A DNA stretch of 64,000 nucleotides from Cololabis saira (taxonomy: Eukaryota; Chordata; Actinopteri; Beloniformes; Belonidae). Positions 46,388-60,490 of this stretch are shown one piece after another. Under the pieces are notes generated by a model. That model worked only from the letters and a program-made list of their open reading frames with translations. It was not told the DNA's origin and did no database searches. Where the stretch lies: positions 8,384,327 to 8,448,326 of the forward strand of contig NC_084590.1 in NCBI RefSeq assembly GCF_033807715.1, written 5' to 3'. The stretch's first letter is position 1. Every line of letters begins with the position of its first letter. A program made the position numbers and the translations under genes.

Positions 46388-46989
46388 CAGGGATCAGCAA
46401 CCCGCGGCTCTAGAGCCGCATGCGGCTCTTTAGCGCCGCCCTATTGGCTCCTGGAGCTTTTTCAAAAATGTTTGACCCTTTTTTTTCCCTTTTTTTCTTC
46501 TTTTTCCTTTCTAATCTCGACATTTCGACTTTTTTCAAGAAATTTTGACTATTTCCTCGACATTTCGACTTTTTTCTCAACATTTTGACCTTTTTCTCGA
46601 AATTTTTACTTTTTTCTCGACATTTCGACTTTTTTCTCGAGATTGTACTTCAACATTAATCTTGACATTTTGACTTTTTTCTCGAAATTGACTTTTTCTC
46701 GACATTTCGACTTGTTTGAAATAATCGTGGTTTCAGCGTTGACCGAATATCATTTTGACTTTTTTTCTCGACATTTTGACTTTTTTCTCAACATTTCGAC
46801 TTTTTTCTCGAAGTGCATAATGAAAAAAAAATCTTCCCCCAGTTATAACTAATATAGAAACATGCAGCACGTGTTGCCTTCATTCTAAGGCTCATACAAG
46901 ACTTTTCATTTTTTGCGGCTCCAGATATATTTGTTTTTTGTGTTTTTGGTCCAATATGGCTCTAAAACATTTTGGGTTGCCGACCCCTG
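46388..46989. mobile_element. hAT-type element with internal CGACATTT repeats
   Basis: The ends CAGGGATCAGCAACCCGCGG and, reverse-complemented, CCAGGGGTCGGCAACCCAAA are typical of a widespread hAT family. The interior (46500-46812) is a degenerate array of CTCGACATTTCGACTTTTTT units. Confidence 0.75.
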
Positions 46990-48110
46990 GTCTAACGGCT
47001 ATTTGAGGACCTGCAGATCCAGATCTACTCTCCAGTGGTTGGTGGAGGACCGCAGGTCTGAATCCGGACCCCCATGGTCAGTGGAGGAACCGTAAACAAG
47101 GTTTGATCCACCTTGTTAGTTACATGTTGGCGCTCGGTTGTCACAGCTGTCCTGCATACAGGAAGTAAACTAAAAGAGGTTTGGCTCTGGTGGCTACAGC
47201 GCTGCAGAAAAGCCACACCTCCACCTTGTGGTTGGTGGAAGAATAACAGACACTATGATGGTCATTTAAGTAGGCGATGTGTAGCCGCTACGAGGAAGTA
47301 GAAATCACACTTCACTACATGAGATGACAGTTTTGAAAATAAAATAAAATAAAGCGAGATGAACGAGGAAAACGGGTCGGTAGGGTTCAATGTAAGTTGT
47401 TAGAAAGACACTGATTCAAAACAGCAAAGATAAATCATATTGCCTTAGGAACGAACCTATATCACAAATCAAATTTTCTTAATATGGTACAAACTTAGTC
47501 CTGACGTCCACGGTCTCCTCTACACCAGTAGTCTCAGTATCAGAGCAGTATCGGGTACCGGCATCGGAGCTGAAACTGCAGGATTGTACCTGCCTGAACT
47601 AACGCTCCGTCCAAAAGGATGTTTGCTTCGGCACACAGACATCAACGAAGACTGTACTTAAACACTCTTATTTGATTTCACATGAATAAATGAAGCTGAA
47701 GTTTTAGATTTGTAACCAGCGTTATATGGTCCAGACCTGGCAAAGTTGTTTTCATGAAAGAAAGGTTGTTCAGTCTGAGGGACTCGTGCAGATCAGATGT
47801 TTCTGATCCCAGACCAGCCCAACAAGTCTACATGTATGAACACGTTCAAGTGTCCTTCTGCCTGTAACCATGCAAATAAAGTCACTCTAATCAGAAAGAA
47901 AGCAGAACATTTGACTTTTCTGGTAAACGTTGACATCTCTGTGTACGTCAATCAGTTCAGTCTCTGTGGCCACATCTGAAACCGTTACATTTCCATCTCT
48001 GAGGTCAAAGAGGAGCAGACTGAAGTTCTGGAAACAACTTTTTGTTGTTATGGACATTCATCATAACGGATGTTAATGAGTGCAAGTTTTCCCAGTAAAC
48101 ATAATCCAGG
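46990..48110. other. Unremarkable intron sequence
   Basis: No exon, repeat terminus or conserved motif was recognised. Confidence 0.55.
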
Positions 48111-48111
48111 T

Positions 48112-50226
48112 TACCCAGTAGGAATCCACCAGTATTCCCAGTAGAAATCCACCAGTATTCCCAGTAGGAATCCACCAGTATTCCCAGTAGAAATCCACCA
48201 GTATTCCCAGAAGAAATCCACCAGTATTCCCAGTAGAAATCCACCAGTATTCCCAGTAGGAATCCACCAGTATTCCCAGTAGAAATCCACCAGTATTCCC
48301 ACTAGAAATCCACCAGTATTCCCAGTAGGAATCCACCAGGATACATAGTAGAAATACACCAGTATTCCCAGTAGAAATACACCAGTATTCCCAGTAGAAA
48401 TACACCAGTATTCCCAGTAGAAATACACCAGTATTCCCAGTAGAAATCCACCAGTATTCCCACTAGAAATCCACCAGTATTCCCAGTAGGAATCCACCAG
48501 GATACATAGTAGAAATCCACCAGTATTCCCAGTAGAAATCCACCAGTATTCCCAGTAGAAATCCACCAGGATACATAGTAGAAATCCACCAGTATTCCCA
48601 GTAGAAATCCACCAGTATTCCCAGTAGAAATCCACCAGTATTCCCAGTAGAAATCCACCAGTATTCCCAGTAGAAATCCACCAGTATTCCCGGTAGAAAT
48701 CCACCAGTATTCCCAGTAGAAATCCACCAGTATTCCCAGTAGAAATCTACTAGTATTCCCAGTAGAAATCCACCAGTATTCCCATTAGAAATCCACCAGT
48801 ATTCCCAGTAGAAATCCACCAGTATTCCCAGTAGGAATCCACCAGTATTCCCAGTAGAAATCCACCAGTATTCCCAGTAGAAATCCACCAGTATTCCCAG
48901 TAGAAATCTACTAGTATTCCCAGTAGAAATCCACCAGTATTCCCACTAGAAATCCACCAGTATTCCCAGTAGGAATCCACCAGGATACATAGTAGAAATA
49001 CACCAGTATTCCCAGTAGAAATACACCAGTATTCCCAGTAGAAATACACCAGTATTCCCAGTAGAAATACACCAGTATTCCCAGTAGAAATCCACCAGTA
49101 TTCCCAGTAGAAATCCACCAGTATTCCCACTAGAAATCCACCAGTATTCCCAGTAGGAATCCACCAGGATACATAGTAGAAATCCACCAGTATTCCCAGT
49201 AGAAATCCACCAGGATACATAGTAGAAATCCACCAGTATTCCCAGTAGAAATCCACCAGTATTCCCAGTAGAAATCCACCAGTATTCCCAGTAGAAATCC
49301 ACCAGTATTCCCAGTAGAAATCCACCAGTATTCCCAGTAGAAATCTACTAGTATTCCCAGTAGAAATACACCAGTATTCCCAGTAGAAATACACCAGTAT
49401 TCCCAGTAGAAATCTACTAGTATTCCCAGTAGAAATCCACCAGTATTCCCAGTAGAAATCCACCAGTATTCCCAGTAGAAATCTACTAGTATTCCCAGTA
49501 GAAATCCACCAGTATTCCCAGTCGAAATCTACTAGTATTCCCAGTAGAAATCCACCAGTATTCCCAGTAGAAATCTACTAGTATTCCCAGTAGAAATACA
49601 CCAGTATTCCCAGTAGAAATACACCAGTATTCCCAGTAGAAATCTACTAGTATTCCCAGTAGAAATCCACCAGTATTCCCAGTAGAAATCCACCAGTATT
49701 CCCAGTAGAAATCCACCAGTATTCCCAGTAGAAATCCACCAGTATTCCCAGTAGAAATACACCAGTATTCCCAGTAGAAATACACCAGTATTCCCAGTAG
49801 AAATCCACCAGTATTCCCAGTAGAAATCCACCAGTATTCCCAGTAGAAATCCACCAGTATTCCCAGTAGAAATACACCAGTATTCCCAGTAGAAATCTAC
49901 TAGTATTCCCAGTAGAAATCCACCAGTATTCCCAGTAGAAATCTACTAGTATTCCCAGTAGAAATCCACCAGTATTCCCAGTAGAAATCCACCAGTATTC
50001 CCAGTAGAAATCCACCAGGATACCCAGTAGAAATCTACTAGTATTCCCAGTAGAAATCTACCAGTATTCCCAGTAGAAATACACCAGTATTCCCAGTAGA
50101 AATACACCAGTATTCCCAGTAGAAATCTACTAGTATTCCCAGTAGAAATCCACCAGCATTCCCAGTAGAAATCCACCAGTATTCCCAGTAGAAATCCACC
50201 AGTATTCCCAGTAGAAATCCACCAGG
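48112..50226. repeat. 23-bp CCACCAGTATTCCCAGTAGA minisatellite
   Basis: About 90 tandem copies of a 23-bp unit (AATCCACCAGTATTCCCAGT plus AGA). Variants (ACACCAG, TCTACTAG, GGATACATAG) recur in blocks, showing higher-order structure. All minus-strand frames are open, giving Tyr/Trp/Gly-rich shadow frames. Confidence 0.95.
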
Positions 50227-50229
50227 TTA

Positions 50230-51429
<1,200 letters not shown>

Positions 51430-51469
51430 TCTCTAAGACTGCTGCTCCCTTCAATCATCATCAATGCTG

Positions 51470-51993
51470 ACGATCGGTTCATCGATGATGATGATCAGTT
51501 CATCAGTTATGATGATCAGTTCATCAATGATGATGATCAGTTCAACTATGATGATGATCAGTTCAACTATGATAATGATCAGTTCATCAATGATGATGAT
51601 CAGTTCACCAGTTATGATGATCAGTTCATCAATGATGATGATCAGTTCATCAATGATGATGATCAGTTCAACTATGATGATGATCAGTTCATCAATGATA
51701 ATGATCAGTTCATCAATGATGATGATCAGTTCACCAGTTATGATGATCAGTTCATCAATGATAATGATCAGTTCATCAATGATGATGATCAGTTTATCAA
51801 TGATAATGATCAGTTCAACTATGATGATCAGTTCATCAATGATAATGATCAGTTCAACTATGATGATCAGTTCATCAATGATAATGATCAGTTCAACTAT
51901 GATGATCAGTTCATCAATGATGATGATCAGTTCATCAATGATAATGATCAGTTCAACTATGATGATCAGTTCATCAATGATGATGATCATCAG
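51470..51993. repeat. 18/21-bp GATGATCAGTTCATCAAT minisatellite
   Basis: Tandem units of 18 and 21 bp, each with a TGATCA palindrome. They keep plus- and minus-strand frames open. The array ends about 200 bp before the EVI2B start. Confidence 0.95.
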
Positions 51994-52195
51994 TTAAGTG
52001 TGGGATCTAAGGTTCCTAACCTGACTGTTTGATGTGACTGCCGTGTCTCTGAAGGACTAACAGGGTTATTTGAGGCGCTGGGAGGAAACCCATCTGACAT
52101 TTCACAACCGCCTTGTGTTGTTACTCCGTTTCCTCATCTCGTTGCTTCAGTCAGCTCTGATCGTCTACTTCCTCAGTTCCAGGTGGAAGACGAGC

Positions 52196-53281
52196 ATGGA
52201 CCGCACCAGCCTGGTGTTCATGGTCCTGCTGACGGCCGGCTCTGCAGCAGACCTGCACACCGACGTCACCAGGGCACCGCCAGGCGCGGTGACCGCCACA
52301 ACGTCCAACCAGAGCCTGCTGCCGACGCGGCAGCTGCTGAACACCTCAGAAACCCCGGATCTCCAGGCCACACCGTCCACCAGGGTCCATGCAAATCAGG
52401 AAACACCCAGCACTCATCGTGTCCCGCAGACCACCCAAAGAGCAGCAGCGCCAATCAGCTTCACCCCCGGCGCTACCGTCAGATCAGCAGGAATGCCTAC
52501 AGCTGTGGCTCCTACCAGCGGAGCCACAAACCCAACCGAACCCCCAACAGCTCCTCCATTCATGACCAACTCCACCCAGACCCAAGGCAGCAGTTTGTCC
52601 CCCACCTCCCTGACTCCACACCAATCAACCGTCCTCATCCAGACTTTTACCCCATCCACTGAGCCTCAGAGGACACCACCAAGCCCAGGTGGTGGTACCA
52701 CTCAGATATCCACTTCCTACAAGACCACATCTGCAGGAAAACGTCCAAACCCCACAGAGTCTTGGAAGGGACCGAGCTCTGGAGGGGAAACCTCGCATGG
52801 CAAAGTGGTGGCAGGGCTGATCGGAGGAGCACTGTTGGTGATGATGCTGGGGTTCCTGGTCATCTACATGAGGAAACGGAGGCTTCAGAAGCAGCAGATC
52901 ACTTCCACCGACTGGGCAGGGCCTTCGCCCTTTCTGGCTGGTGGAGCCAATGACAACCAGGCATCACTTAGATCATCCAACCGCATTTCCCTGTCCAGCT
53001 TCCTGCCTCAGAGACTCTCCAAACGGCTATCCTTACTTCCAGAAGCAGACGAAGAGCTTCTAGACGTGAGTCCGGGGGGTACATTTGGACGCAAACCTCA
53101 GGGGAGCACATTTGGTCAGGAGGGCGATGAGAAAGATGGAGAGGAGAGTGACAGATCTCCTGAAGCTCCTCCACCAACAGATGTGAAAGATGGAAAAGAG
53201 AGTAACGGAACGGCTGCAGTTCCTCCAACATCGGCCAACTCAGGTGAAGCTGAAGGGACGGAGGAGAACTCCACCCCTTAG
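52196..53281 (+). CDS. evi2b: EVI2B-like mucin-type membrane protein
   Basis: This 361-residue protein lies in the nf1 intron on the opposite strand, between EVI2A and OMG as in mammals. It has a signal peptide (residues about 5-18), then a mucin-like ectodomain of nearly 180 residues rich in Thr, Ser and Pro with several N-glycosylation sites (NQS, NTS, NST). One transmembrane helix (about 203-225) is followed by MRKRR. The cytoplasmic tail carries STDWAGPSPFLAGG, serine/arginine-rich and acidic segments. A splice acceptor (CTCAGTTCCAG, ending 52182) precedes the ATG, fitting a single coding exon behind a non-coding first exon. Human EVI2B (CD361) is a leukocyte surface protein with the same layout. 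The open frame extends upstream of the acceptor, but that part lacks a signal peptide. Assignment rests on synteny plus architecture. Confidence 0.82.
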   Translation: MDRTSLVFMVLLTAGSAADLHTDVTRAPPGAVTATTSNQSLLPTRQLLNTSETPDLQATPSTRVHANQETPSTHRVPQTTQRAAAPISFTPGATVRSAGMPTAVAPTSGATNPTEPPTAPPFMTNSTQTQGSSLSPTSLTPHQSTVLIQTFTPSTEPQRTPPSPGGGTTQISTSYKTTSAGKRPNPTESWKGPSSGGETSHGKVVAGLIGGALLVMMLGFLVIYMRKRRLQKQQITSTDWAGPSPFLAGGANDNQASLRSSNRISLSSFLPQRLSKRLSLLPEADEELLDVSPGGTFGRKPQGSTFGQEGDEKDGEESDRSPEAPPPTDVKDGKESNGTAAVPPTSANSGEAEGTEENSTP

Positions 53282-54321
53282 TTCCGTCCACAAGTCCCCA
53301 AGATCATCCCGTTTACTCCCCCAAGAATCCTCTTTACCCCTCAAAACGATCAAAAACCTTAAAAATACTCAGGCGAAAGGCTATGACCAATGGACTCAAG
53401 CACCTCCAGCAAGCCCCAGGCCTGGTTCCAGCAGATCCAGTCCATGAACACCAAAGCTGGCTGACTTTCAGTGACTTTCCTGCAGCGACTGATGCAACAG
53501 GAAGCTGACTAATGTGTTGTCATTAGAGGAAATCACGATGACTAATGTTGCTGGTTTGAATGAGTCAATGTTGCTTCACAGAGACAAGATTATCAAAGAC
53601 ATTTCCTGACGACGTGCCCTCCACAGTTGGCCCCGCTGAAGGTTTGTTCTCAGAAAACATAATCTGTGAATTTACGTGGCAGCAAACAAAAAAGCAGGAG
53701 GAGAGTGTCAACAGTTAAAATACCACAGTTGATGTCTGCTTTTTCTGCTAAGTGCGATGAGGAAACTTCATCTGGCAACCGAAGCAACCGTATTTCCATC
53801 ACAAAACCGTTTCCAGTCAGTCGCGTATTCTCCTCTCTCTCTGACGAACCCATGTCATGTGCCCAGAAACGCTCTGAGGAATCGGTCTAACCACCCACAA
53901 CGAGACATTTTTGCTCCTAAAAGACCTCTGCAATGCATCGTCTCAAGATAAGCCCCTTTGACCTGAAACTGGTCACATCCGAGGGGTTTCTGGGAGCTCA
54001 CCGTCCAGATGGAGGACCAGTGACTCTAGGTCTTGTTCTGAGTTCTGTGAGGCAGTAACCCCTCTGATGGACCTGCTGAATCATCTCCAACAAGACAGTT
54101 CCTACAGAGATGATGTTGATGGGACTCTACAGTGAAGGTGTTTGCATTGCAGTTTGGAGAAATAATCCTTTTTCTAAACACCAGAGAAACCGACTACTTT
54201 TTTGCTCTCTTTTATTCTGAATTCTGCTTTGTGCAATTGAAAAGTGATTACGCGCAGCGAGACTGGGAGCCCCAGTGTCCGGCTGGCCTTCTGCACCGTA
54301 CCAGACAGGTTGATGATCCTC
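53282..54321 (+). other. EVI2B 3' flank, probable 3' UTR
   Basis: No AATAAA is seen before the hAT-like element at 54330. Nothing else was recognised. Confidence 0.4.
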
Positions 54322-54329
54322 ATTTATGG

Positions 54330-55033
54330 CAGGGCTGGGGATCGATTCAAATGTCAAGAACCGATTTGATTACGATTCTTAAGATTCAGAATCGATTATC
54401 AAGATTTGATTCGATTCGATTCTGATATCGATTTGGGTTAGTGTTATTAAAACAGTTTTTTGAGCTGTTACATGAATTATATGACTGTATAGTTATGCAA
54501 CATATTAATACTACCATAGTATTATATTGAGATTCAACAGCAAGTATTGGCAGCTAATGATGCTGTAAGGACCAATCACCTCCCAGAATGCTGATAGAAC
54601 TGCTTTCAGAAACATCGTGTGGCAGAATTATCAAACAGATCCAGGGAGAAAACAGAGGACGTATGAAATCGGTTTTATGTCTCCATTTTCAGTGTTTTTC
54701 GGGTTTTTAATTTTTGAGAATTTGGTTTTTAGCATTTTATGCAAATGTAACCCCAAGACAGTATATAAAGTAATGAAATATATACAATTTATGCAATTAT
54801 AACAGAACACTTTAATGTTTTCATACCTTTAAACATATTTAAAGGCAAAAACATTGTGTCCAACAAAACATCCTTTTTTTGGCATAAACAAAAAAATACC
54901 AAAAATGTAATGTAATGATGAAAAAATAAATAAATAAAAAAAAATCGATCTTTAGACACACAAATCAATTTTTAGGAATTAATATGAGAATCGATTTAGA
55001 ATCGGAAAATCGATTTTTTTCAACAAAGGCCTA
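54330..55033. mobile_element. hAT-like GGGCTGGGGATCGATTC element, copy 2
   Basis: It begins CAGGGCTGGGGATCGATTC and ends CAACAAAGGCCTA. It is flanked by ATTTATGG and ATTCATGG (8 bp, one mismatch). Same family as 28290-29066. Confidence 0.75.
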
Positions 55034-55061
55034 ATTCATGGACGACACAGATGTTTCAGAA

Positions 55062-55128
55062 GATGTTTCTTCTGCTTCTGGAGCATTCCCGCGACAGCAG
55101 GGAATGCTCCAGAAGCAGAAGAAACATC
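55062..55128. repeat. Perfect 29-bp inverted repeat with 9-nt loop
   Basis: The arms (55062-55090 and 55100-55128) are exactly complementary and contain GATGTTTCTTCTGCTTCTGG. The loop is GCGACAGCA. It sits between two transposons and is not part of either one's termini. Confidence 0.95.
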
Positions 55129-55263
55129 CGTGCATCCGTGCACTAGCTGGTCGCTAGTGACATCGCCCGTTTGTTTGGTGTTCTGCATGTGCTGCATGTG
55201 CTTGCTGTTCCTTGGACTAAATGACCTCAGTCTCACCGGATGCAGAACTGGAGGTGTTTCATG

Positions 55264-55889
55264 TGGCGCTTTTACACTAGTACCTACTCAGCCCGACTCG
55301 ACTCACCTTGTTTCTTTTCAATACCCAGATCAGAAGTAGGCGGGTTTGGAGTGAAGCTGCTGTGACGTACTCGATTGCACGACACAAACGAAGAAGACCC
55401 ACTCTGGCTATTGTGGTCCTTAACCGCACGATAATCGCTTTTTAACTTTTTCAGTTTGTTTCGAAAACTGCTGAAAGGTCTGTTTGTAGCCGTGAGCAGA
55501 CATGGACTGAGAAAGCTCCTGGTATATTTTTTCATTCCTTGTTGCCCCATCAAGCTCTCTCTGGATATTTTCCTCAGCCACCAGGTTTAAGAAGGTCTCC
55601 ACCTCAGAATTTGACCACGGAACAGATTTCTGCGCTGCCGTTGTTCTTGGAAAAAAATTAACAAGAAGCGACGAGTCGCTCTTGAAACGACATCACATCC
55701 TGACTCAGACCTTTGATTGGCCAACCCCCCGACCAATCTGTGGCAGGTAGTGTGATGACGTCAGATGCAGCCGACTCAGCCCGGTAGTTACAGAAAAAGT
55801 ATCTACTCGGCACGTTAGACCCCTAGTGGAAAAGCACCAAACTGAGGGGAGGCGAGTCGAGCTGAGTAGGTACTAGTGGAAAAGCGCCA
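55264..55889. mobile_element. Harbinger-like element with Myb/SANT ORF
   Basis: The ends TGGCGCTTTTACACTAGTAC and, reverse-complemented, TGGCGCTTTTCCACTAGTAC are flanked by a 3-bp duplication ATG. The minus strand encodes WSNSEVETFLNLVAEENIQ and LDGATRNEKIYQELS, a Myb/SANT-like DNA-binding domain. 626 bp, no transposase. Confidence 0.85.
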
Positions 55890-56382
55890 ATGGGGTCCAG
55901 GTGGAGGAAGTGTCTTCCGGGAGTGAACGTGTGTGCCATACCGTCAGAAGAACAGCCATGAACTCAGCTCTCATGCGTCTACTGTTTGGCTTTGTGGACC
56001 GCATCTACAAGATACCGTTCCAAACAGCCCTGCAGTGCTGGTCCCACTATCATACAACAAAAACAGTTTCCTGCTCAGGACTTCAGCATCCCAAACATCC
56101 TACCACCGGAGAATCCAGACTTATCTTAGTGCATGTGGACCTGGTACATGTACAGAGAATCAGAGTTTTTCAACCAAAGACCCAATAAATCTAAATCGGA
56201 CGCATGCAGTTTCCTGTTTTCATTTCTTCACCTACACTTTTCTGAATCCCAGTTGAGCAGAGCTAAATCTGGGTTTTACTGGGAAGATGTTCAACTCTGT
56301 GCTGACACCCTTACAGCACGATCAGAGCCCCACGCACACAATGTTGTCCCCACAACTGATAAAAAACAGAACACAGCATCCA

Positions 56383-56600
<218 letters not shown>

Positions 56601-57469
56601 CCTCCGATGTGCTGCCTCATCACTGTGGGCTGCTCTCTGCTGCACTGCTTTCTTCACCAGAGCTGCGACTGCAGCAGAACCTGCAGCACATCCCGAGCCT
56701 GCAGCACGGCCAGAACCTGCAGCAGAGCCAGAACCTGCAGCAGAGCCAGAACCTGCAGAGCGAGCGCCAGGTAGGACAGCTGCAGCCTGCAGCATGTCCA
56801 CGTGTGCTACACCACGCCCACAGAGGCTCCCGGCAGAACGGAGAACCAGAACCAGAGAGAGAAGAGCAGCAGACGGAGGAGCGGAGAGGATGAGGCGATA
56901 ACGAAGGAACGATGAGGCGAGTGACCTTACAGACACCCTAACACACACTAGCACACACCATGACAGAAACACCCCAGTGTTGCGCTCTACAGGCCGTCTT
57001 TGACGAGAAATTAACATCATTAGGGAGTCATGGGAACGTTTTTTATCGGGGGTTCAAACCAGCTGTCGTCGTCATGGAGTGTGAGCGGTTCCACGACCAC
57101 GTCACTTCGGTCCAGTGATCTAGAACTCCAGCCACTCTACCGACGGGATAATTATCATGCTACTCAAATGTGTTAATGTGAACCGGCACGATTCCTGTAA
57201 AACGAAGAACATGGAGGATAAATGTGAAAAACCCCAGCTTCATGGGACTCAGATCTGGTGGAGTTGTGGCAGCACAGCTCGTTACGTGAAGACTTTGTAA
57301 GTTATCGTACATTTGTATTTGCAGGTTGGGTCACATGACCATATGACCATACTCTTTCATAAACTAGCAATCCAAGCGACCCGGATAATGTTTTCCTCTG
57401 TCAACACCAACATAGACTGTACAATGATGCAGACAGGTGGAGGATGACCCCACCAGCAGACACTAACAA
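56601..57469. other. Unremarkable intron sequence
   Basis: GC-moderate sequence with short CAGAACCTGCAGCAGAGC repeats near 56700-56760. No gene recognised. Confidence 0.55.
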
Positions 57470-57990
57470 CCCCGCTTGCAACTAACACGGTCCAAAACTG
57501 GAGAACAGCGCAGCTAAAGAGGCTAACACGCTCCAAAACTGGAGAACGGCGCAGCTACAGCAGCTAACACGCTCCAAAACTGGAGAACGGCGCCGCTACT
57601 GCGGCTAACACACTCCAAAACTGGAGAACTGCGCCGCTACAGCAGCTAACACGCTCCATAACTGGAGAACGGCGCCGCTACAGCGGCTAATGCGCTCCAA
57701 AACCGGAGAACGGCACCGCTACAGCGGCTAACAGGCTCAGAAACTGGAGAACGGCGCAGCCACAGCAGCTAACACGCTCCAAAACTGGAGAATGGCGCAG
57801 CTACAGCAGCTAACATGCTCCAAAACTGGAGAACGGTGCCGCTACAGCAGCTAACATGCTCCAAAACTGGAGAACGGTGCCGCTACAGTGGCTAACACGC
57901 TGTAAAACTGGAGAACGGCGCTGCTACAGCAGCTAACACGCTCCAAAACTGGAGAACGGCAATGGTACAGTGGCAAACTCGCTCCAAAAC
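57470..57990. repeat. 41-bp CACGCTCCAAAACTGGAGAA minisatellite
   Basis: About 12 imperfect copies of a 41-bp unit containing a TCCAAAACTGGA inverted motif and a GCGCAGCTACAGCAGCTAA half. Confidence 0.9.
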
Positions 57991-58269
57991 CAGACATGTG
58001 TTTTTACTGAGAGGTTACACCTCATTTTCCCTTATCAATAATGAACTAATAACAGTTCCTGTACTGCCCACTATGCTCCGGATCCAGACCTGCGGTTCCT
58101 CTACTGACCACTAGGGTCTGGATCCATTGACCTCCAGGTTAAAATGTTCAACTTTCCAGTAGAAATAAAACACATTTGCAGTCTGGAACAAAATCAGTTT
58201 TGATCTCCATGACTAGTTTACATTCGTGACAGCTGTATGGGGAAGGGGGGATTTTTTTTTTTTTAAACC

Positions 58270-58648
58270 ACTTTAGCTGCACTTTTACAAGGCAATCAAT
58301 ACATCTATTTGTCGTATGGGACATACACTTTTGAATGCTATTTGGCTCAGCCAATGGTCAGCCATCATCGCTACCTCATCAACCCCATCAGTATTGGTCA
58401 TGCTGCGAATATGCAGTTTGTATCTGCCCAGCTTCGGAGTTATGCAACAGACATTTCCGATTTTTGCCACCAAATTTCCCGCTATAAACATTTGCAGATC
58501 TGTTGCTCCTTCGGCATTGGTCAAATGAAGAAGCCCGTACACAGCAGGTTGCCACAGCAAACTTTGACACATGGTGGATGTGTTCCAGTCGCCTTCCCGG
58601 ACCTGTTTGTTGCAACGTGGTGCTAAGCAGTACGAGGAAACTGAGGCT
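58270..58648 (-). other. Unidentified open region
   Basis: A 95-codon minus-strand frame (58572-58285) has balanced composition and several cysteines, unlike repeat by-products. It may be a transposon fragment. I recognise no family. Confidence 0.3.
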
Positions 58649-58663
58649 TCAAAACCGCTCTTT

Positions 58664-59199
58664 TTTTTTTTTTTTTTTTAATTAATATTTTTATCCCGGT
58701 TTTTTTCCCATTTTTTTTACCACCCCGTGCTCCTACCTACTGACAGTCCTGGGCATTGCCATCCTCTACCAACCCCGGGAGGGCCCTGCACTGAGCTCAG
58801 GTCTCCTCCTTGACCTGAGGAGTGAGCAGGCCGCATCTTTTCACCAGACAGGGTGGGGTTTCTCCGGCCGAACGTAGCGCGTGGAAGGATCACGTTATTC
58901 CGGCCGGATCCTCCCCACCCCATCTGGCGCCCCGGTTGGCCAGAGGGGGCATGTGTAGCCCAGGACTGTGTGCATGTTTTTGTGAGGGTAGCTCACACTA
59001 GCTACCCAGGGGAACACGGGGAGAACATGCAAACTCCACACAGAAAGATCCTTTCGCCAACCCCACCCATGGTGTGGGCACTGAAGTCATGGGGGAACTA
59101 ACACGCACTTCAGCGCCCACAGCGTCCCCCGGCGGGAATCGAACCCAGGACCTTCTTGCTGTGAGACCGCTGCACTACCAGCTGCGCCACCGTGCCCCC
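58664..59199 (-). mobile_element. Long tRNA-headed SINE with target-site duplication
   Basis: On the minus strand it starts GGGGCACGGTGGCGCAGCTG, with B-box GGTTCGATTCC, and ends in a poly-A run. Direct repeats TCAAAACCGCTCTTT (58649-58663 and 59200-59214) flank it. Confidence 0.85.
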
Positions 59200-59339
59200 T
59201 CAAAACCGCTCTTTGAACAAACTCAGAGAGGACAAGTCCAGTCTGTGTTCCTGTGAAGAGCTTAGTGTTCATGAAGGGGTGTAAACCTTTGTGATGGAGT
59301 TCTTATAGGCAGGTGTGGACCCCAAGACTCCCTAATTGA

Positions 59340-60490
59340 CAGTGATTTTTTTGTTTTATTGGAGCAGCCACAGGTAGCCAGTGAAGATCAATGAACTGAA
59401 GTTTGAGCTATTTCCACCTGGGTTCTCAGTAGGAATGAAGGTAGAGTTGTGTATCATCTGCATAGCTGATAGGACAAGGTGTATGAATGAATAATCTGGC
59501 CCAGAGAGAAGGTATATATGGAAAAGAGGAGGGGCCCAAGTACGTAGCCTTGGGGCACCCCTGTGGAGAAGTGATGTTTTCGCTGCCATGACATTTTTAA
59601 ATAACACTCAGTATGGTACAGAACCAAGAATGTCCTGATCCTGAGACGTCCAACTGTGAGAGTATAGACAGTAGTGTGCTGTGGTAGACGGTACCTCCGT
59701 CAGAAACATCAGAGACGTTTCAGTGGAATGTACCTTCTTGTAGCAAGACTAGTCTATATCAAGACGGTCATTTTGAGTAAGGAAGTTCATGAGCTGTTTA
59801 GAACCTGCTCTTTGCACAACTTTGGAGAGGAAGGGAATCAGCGACACCAACCGATTGTTCTCAACCACAGCGAGGGTGAGTAAGGGCTCTGTTGTTTTTT
59901 CTTTTTAAACAGTGGTATGACTGTAGCTTGTTTGAAGGATATGTGCCCGAGGCATGCAAGGATTTTGTTCTGCTTGTCACTGCCAGCACAACAGTTGGAG
60001 CTATGGTTTGATTTTGGCTAGGTATGAAGGACCCGTGTCCGGCAGACAGCTAGCAGGACTGCTACCATTGTATAGTTTGGATGCCTCACACTGTGAGTGG
60101 ACAACATGAAGAGAGCTTTACACTTTCTACTGAAAGAGTGAGGTAGGAGCACGTAGTAGGAGGCTGCGAGATGTTTGCAGGAGCCATGCAATAATCCATG
60201 GCTGAGGGTGACGGGTTGGGACCAGACACGTCCCTGAATTGATTTCTGATGTGTCTACCTTGTCTGTAAAAAAGGAAGCAAAGCAGTCAGCTGAGAGATT
60301 TGAGGGAGGTTCTGAGTAGCTCCGGTGCAGGCGAGGCGGGGATAACAACCGAGGTGAAGCACTTATGAAGGCTGTAGTGGAATGAGACCACTGGTACCGA
60401 CACCAAGGGGTGTTCCAGGAGTTACACGGACAAAAATGACGAAGAAGTGCTCTGAGATATGGCATGATCAATGATCCCCCAATGATCAAT
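59340..60490 (-). mobile_element. Degenerate L2/Rex-type LINE
   Basis: Minus-strand RT blocks remain: FASFFTDKVD near 60270, GVPQGYVLGPLLF near 59550, and SYADDTQLY near 59460. Frames are broken throughout. Confidence 0.75.

Noticed and set aside
52070..52195. N-terminal extension of the EVI2B frame
   Set aside because: It lies upstream of a splice acceptor; the Met at 52196 directly precedes a signal peptide.
59110..59199. Second tRNA gene
   Set aside because: It is the head of a SINE flanked by a 15-bp duplication.
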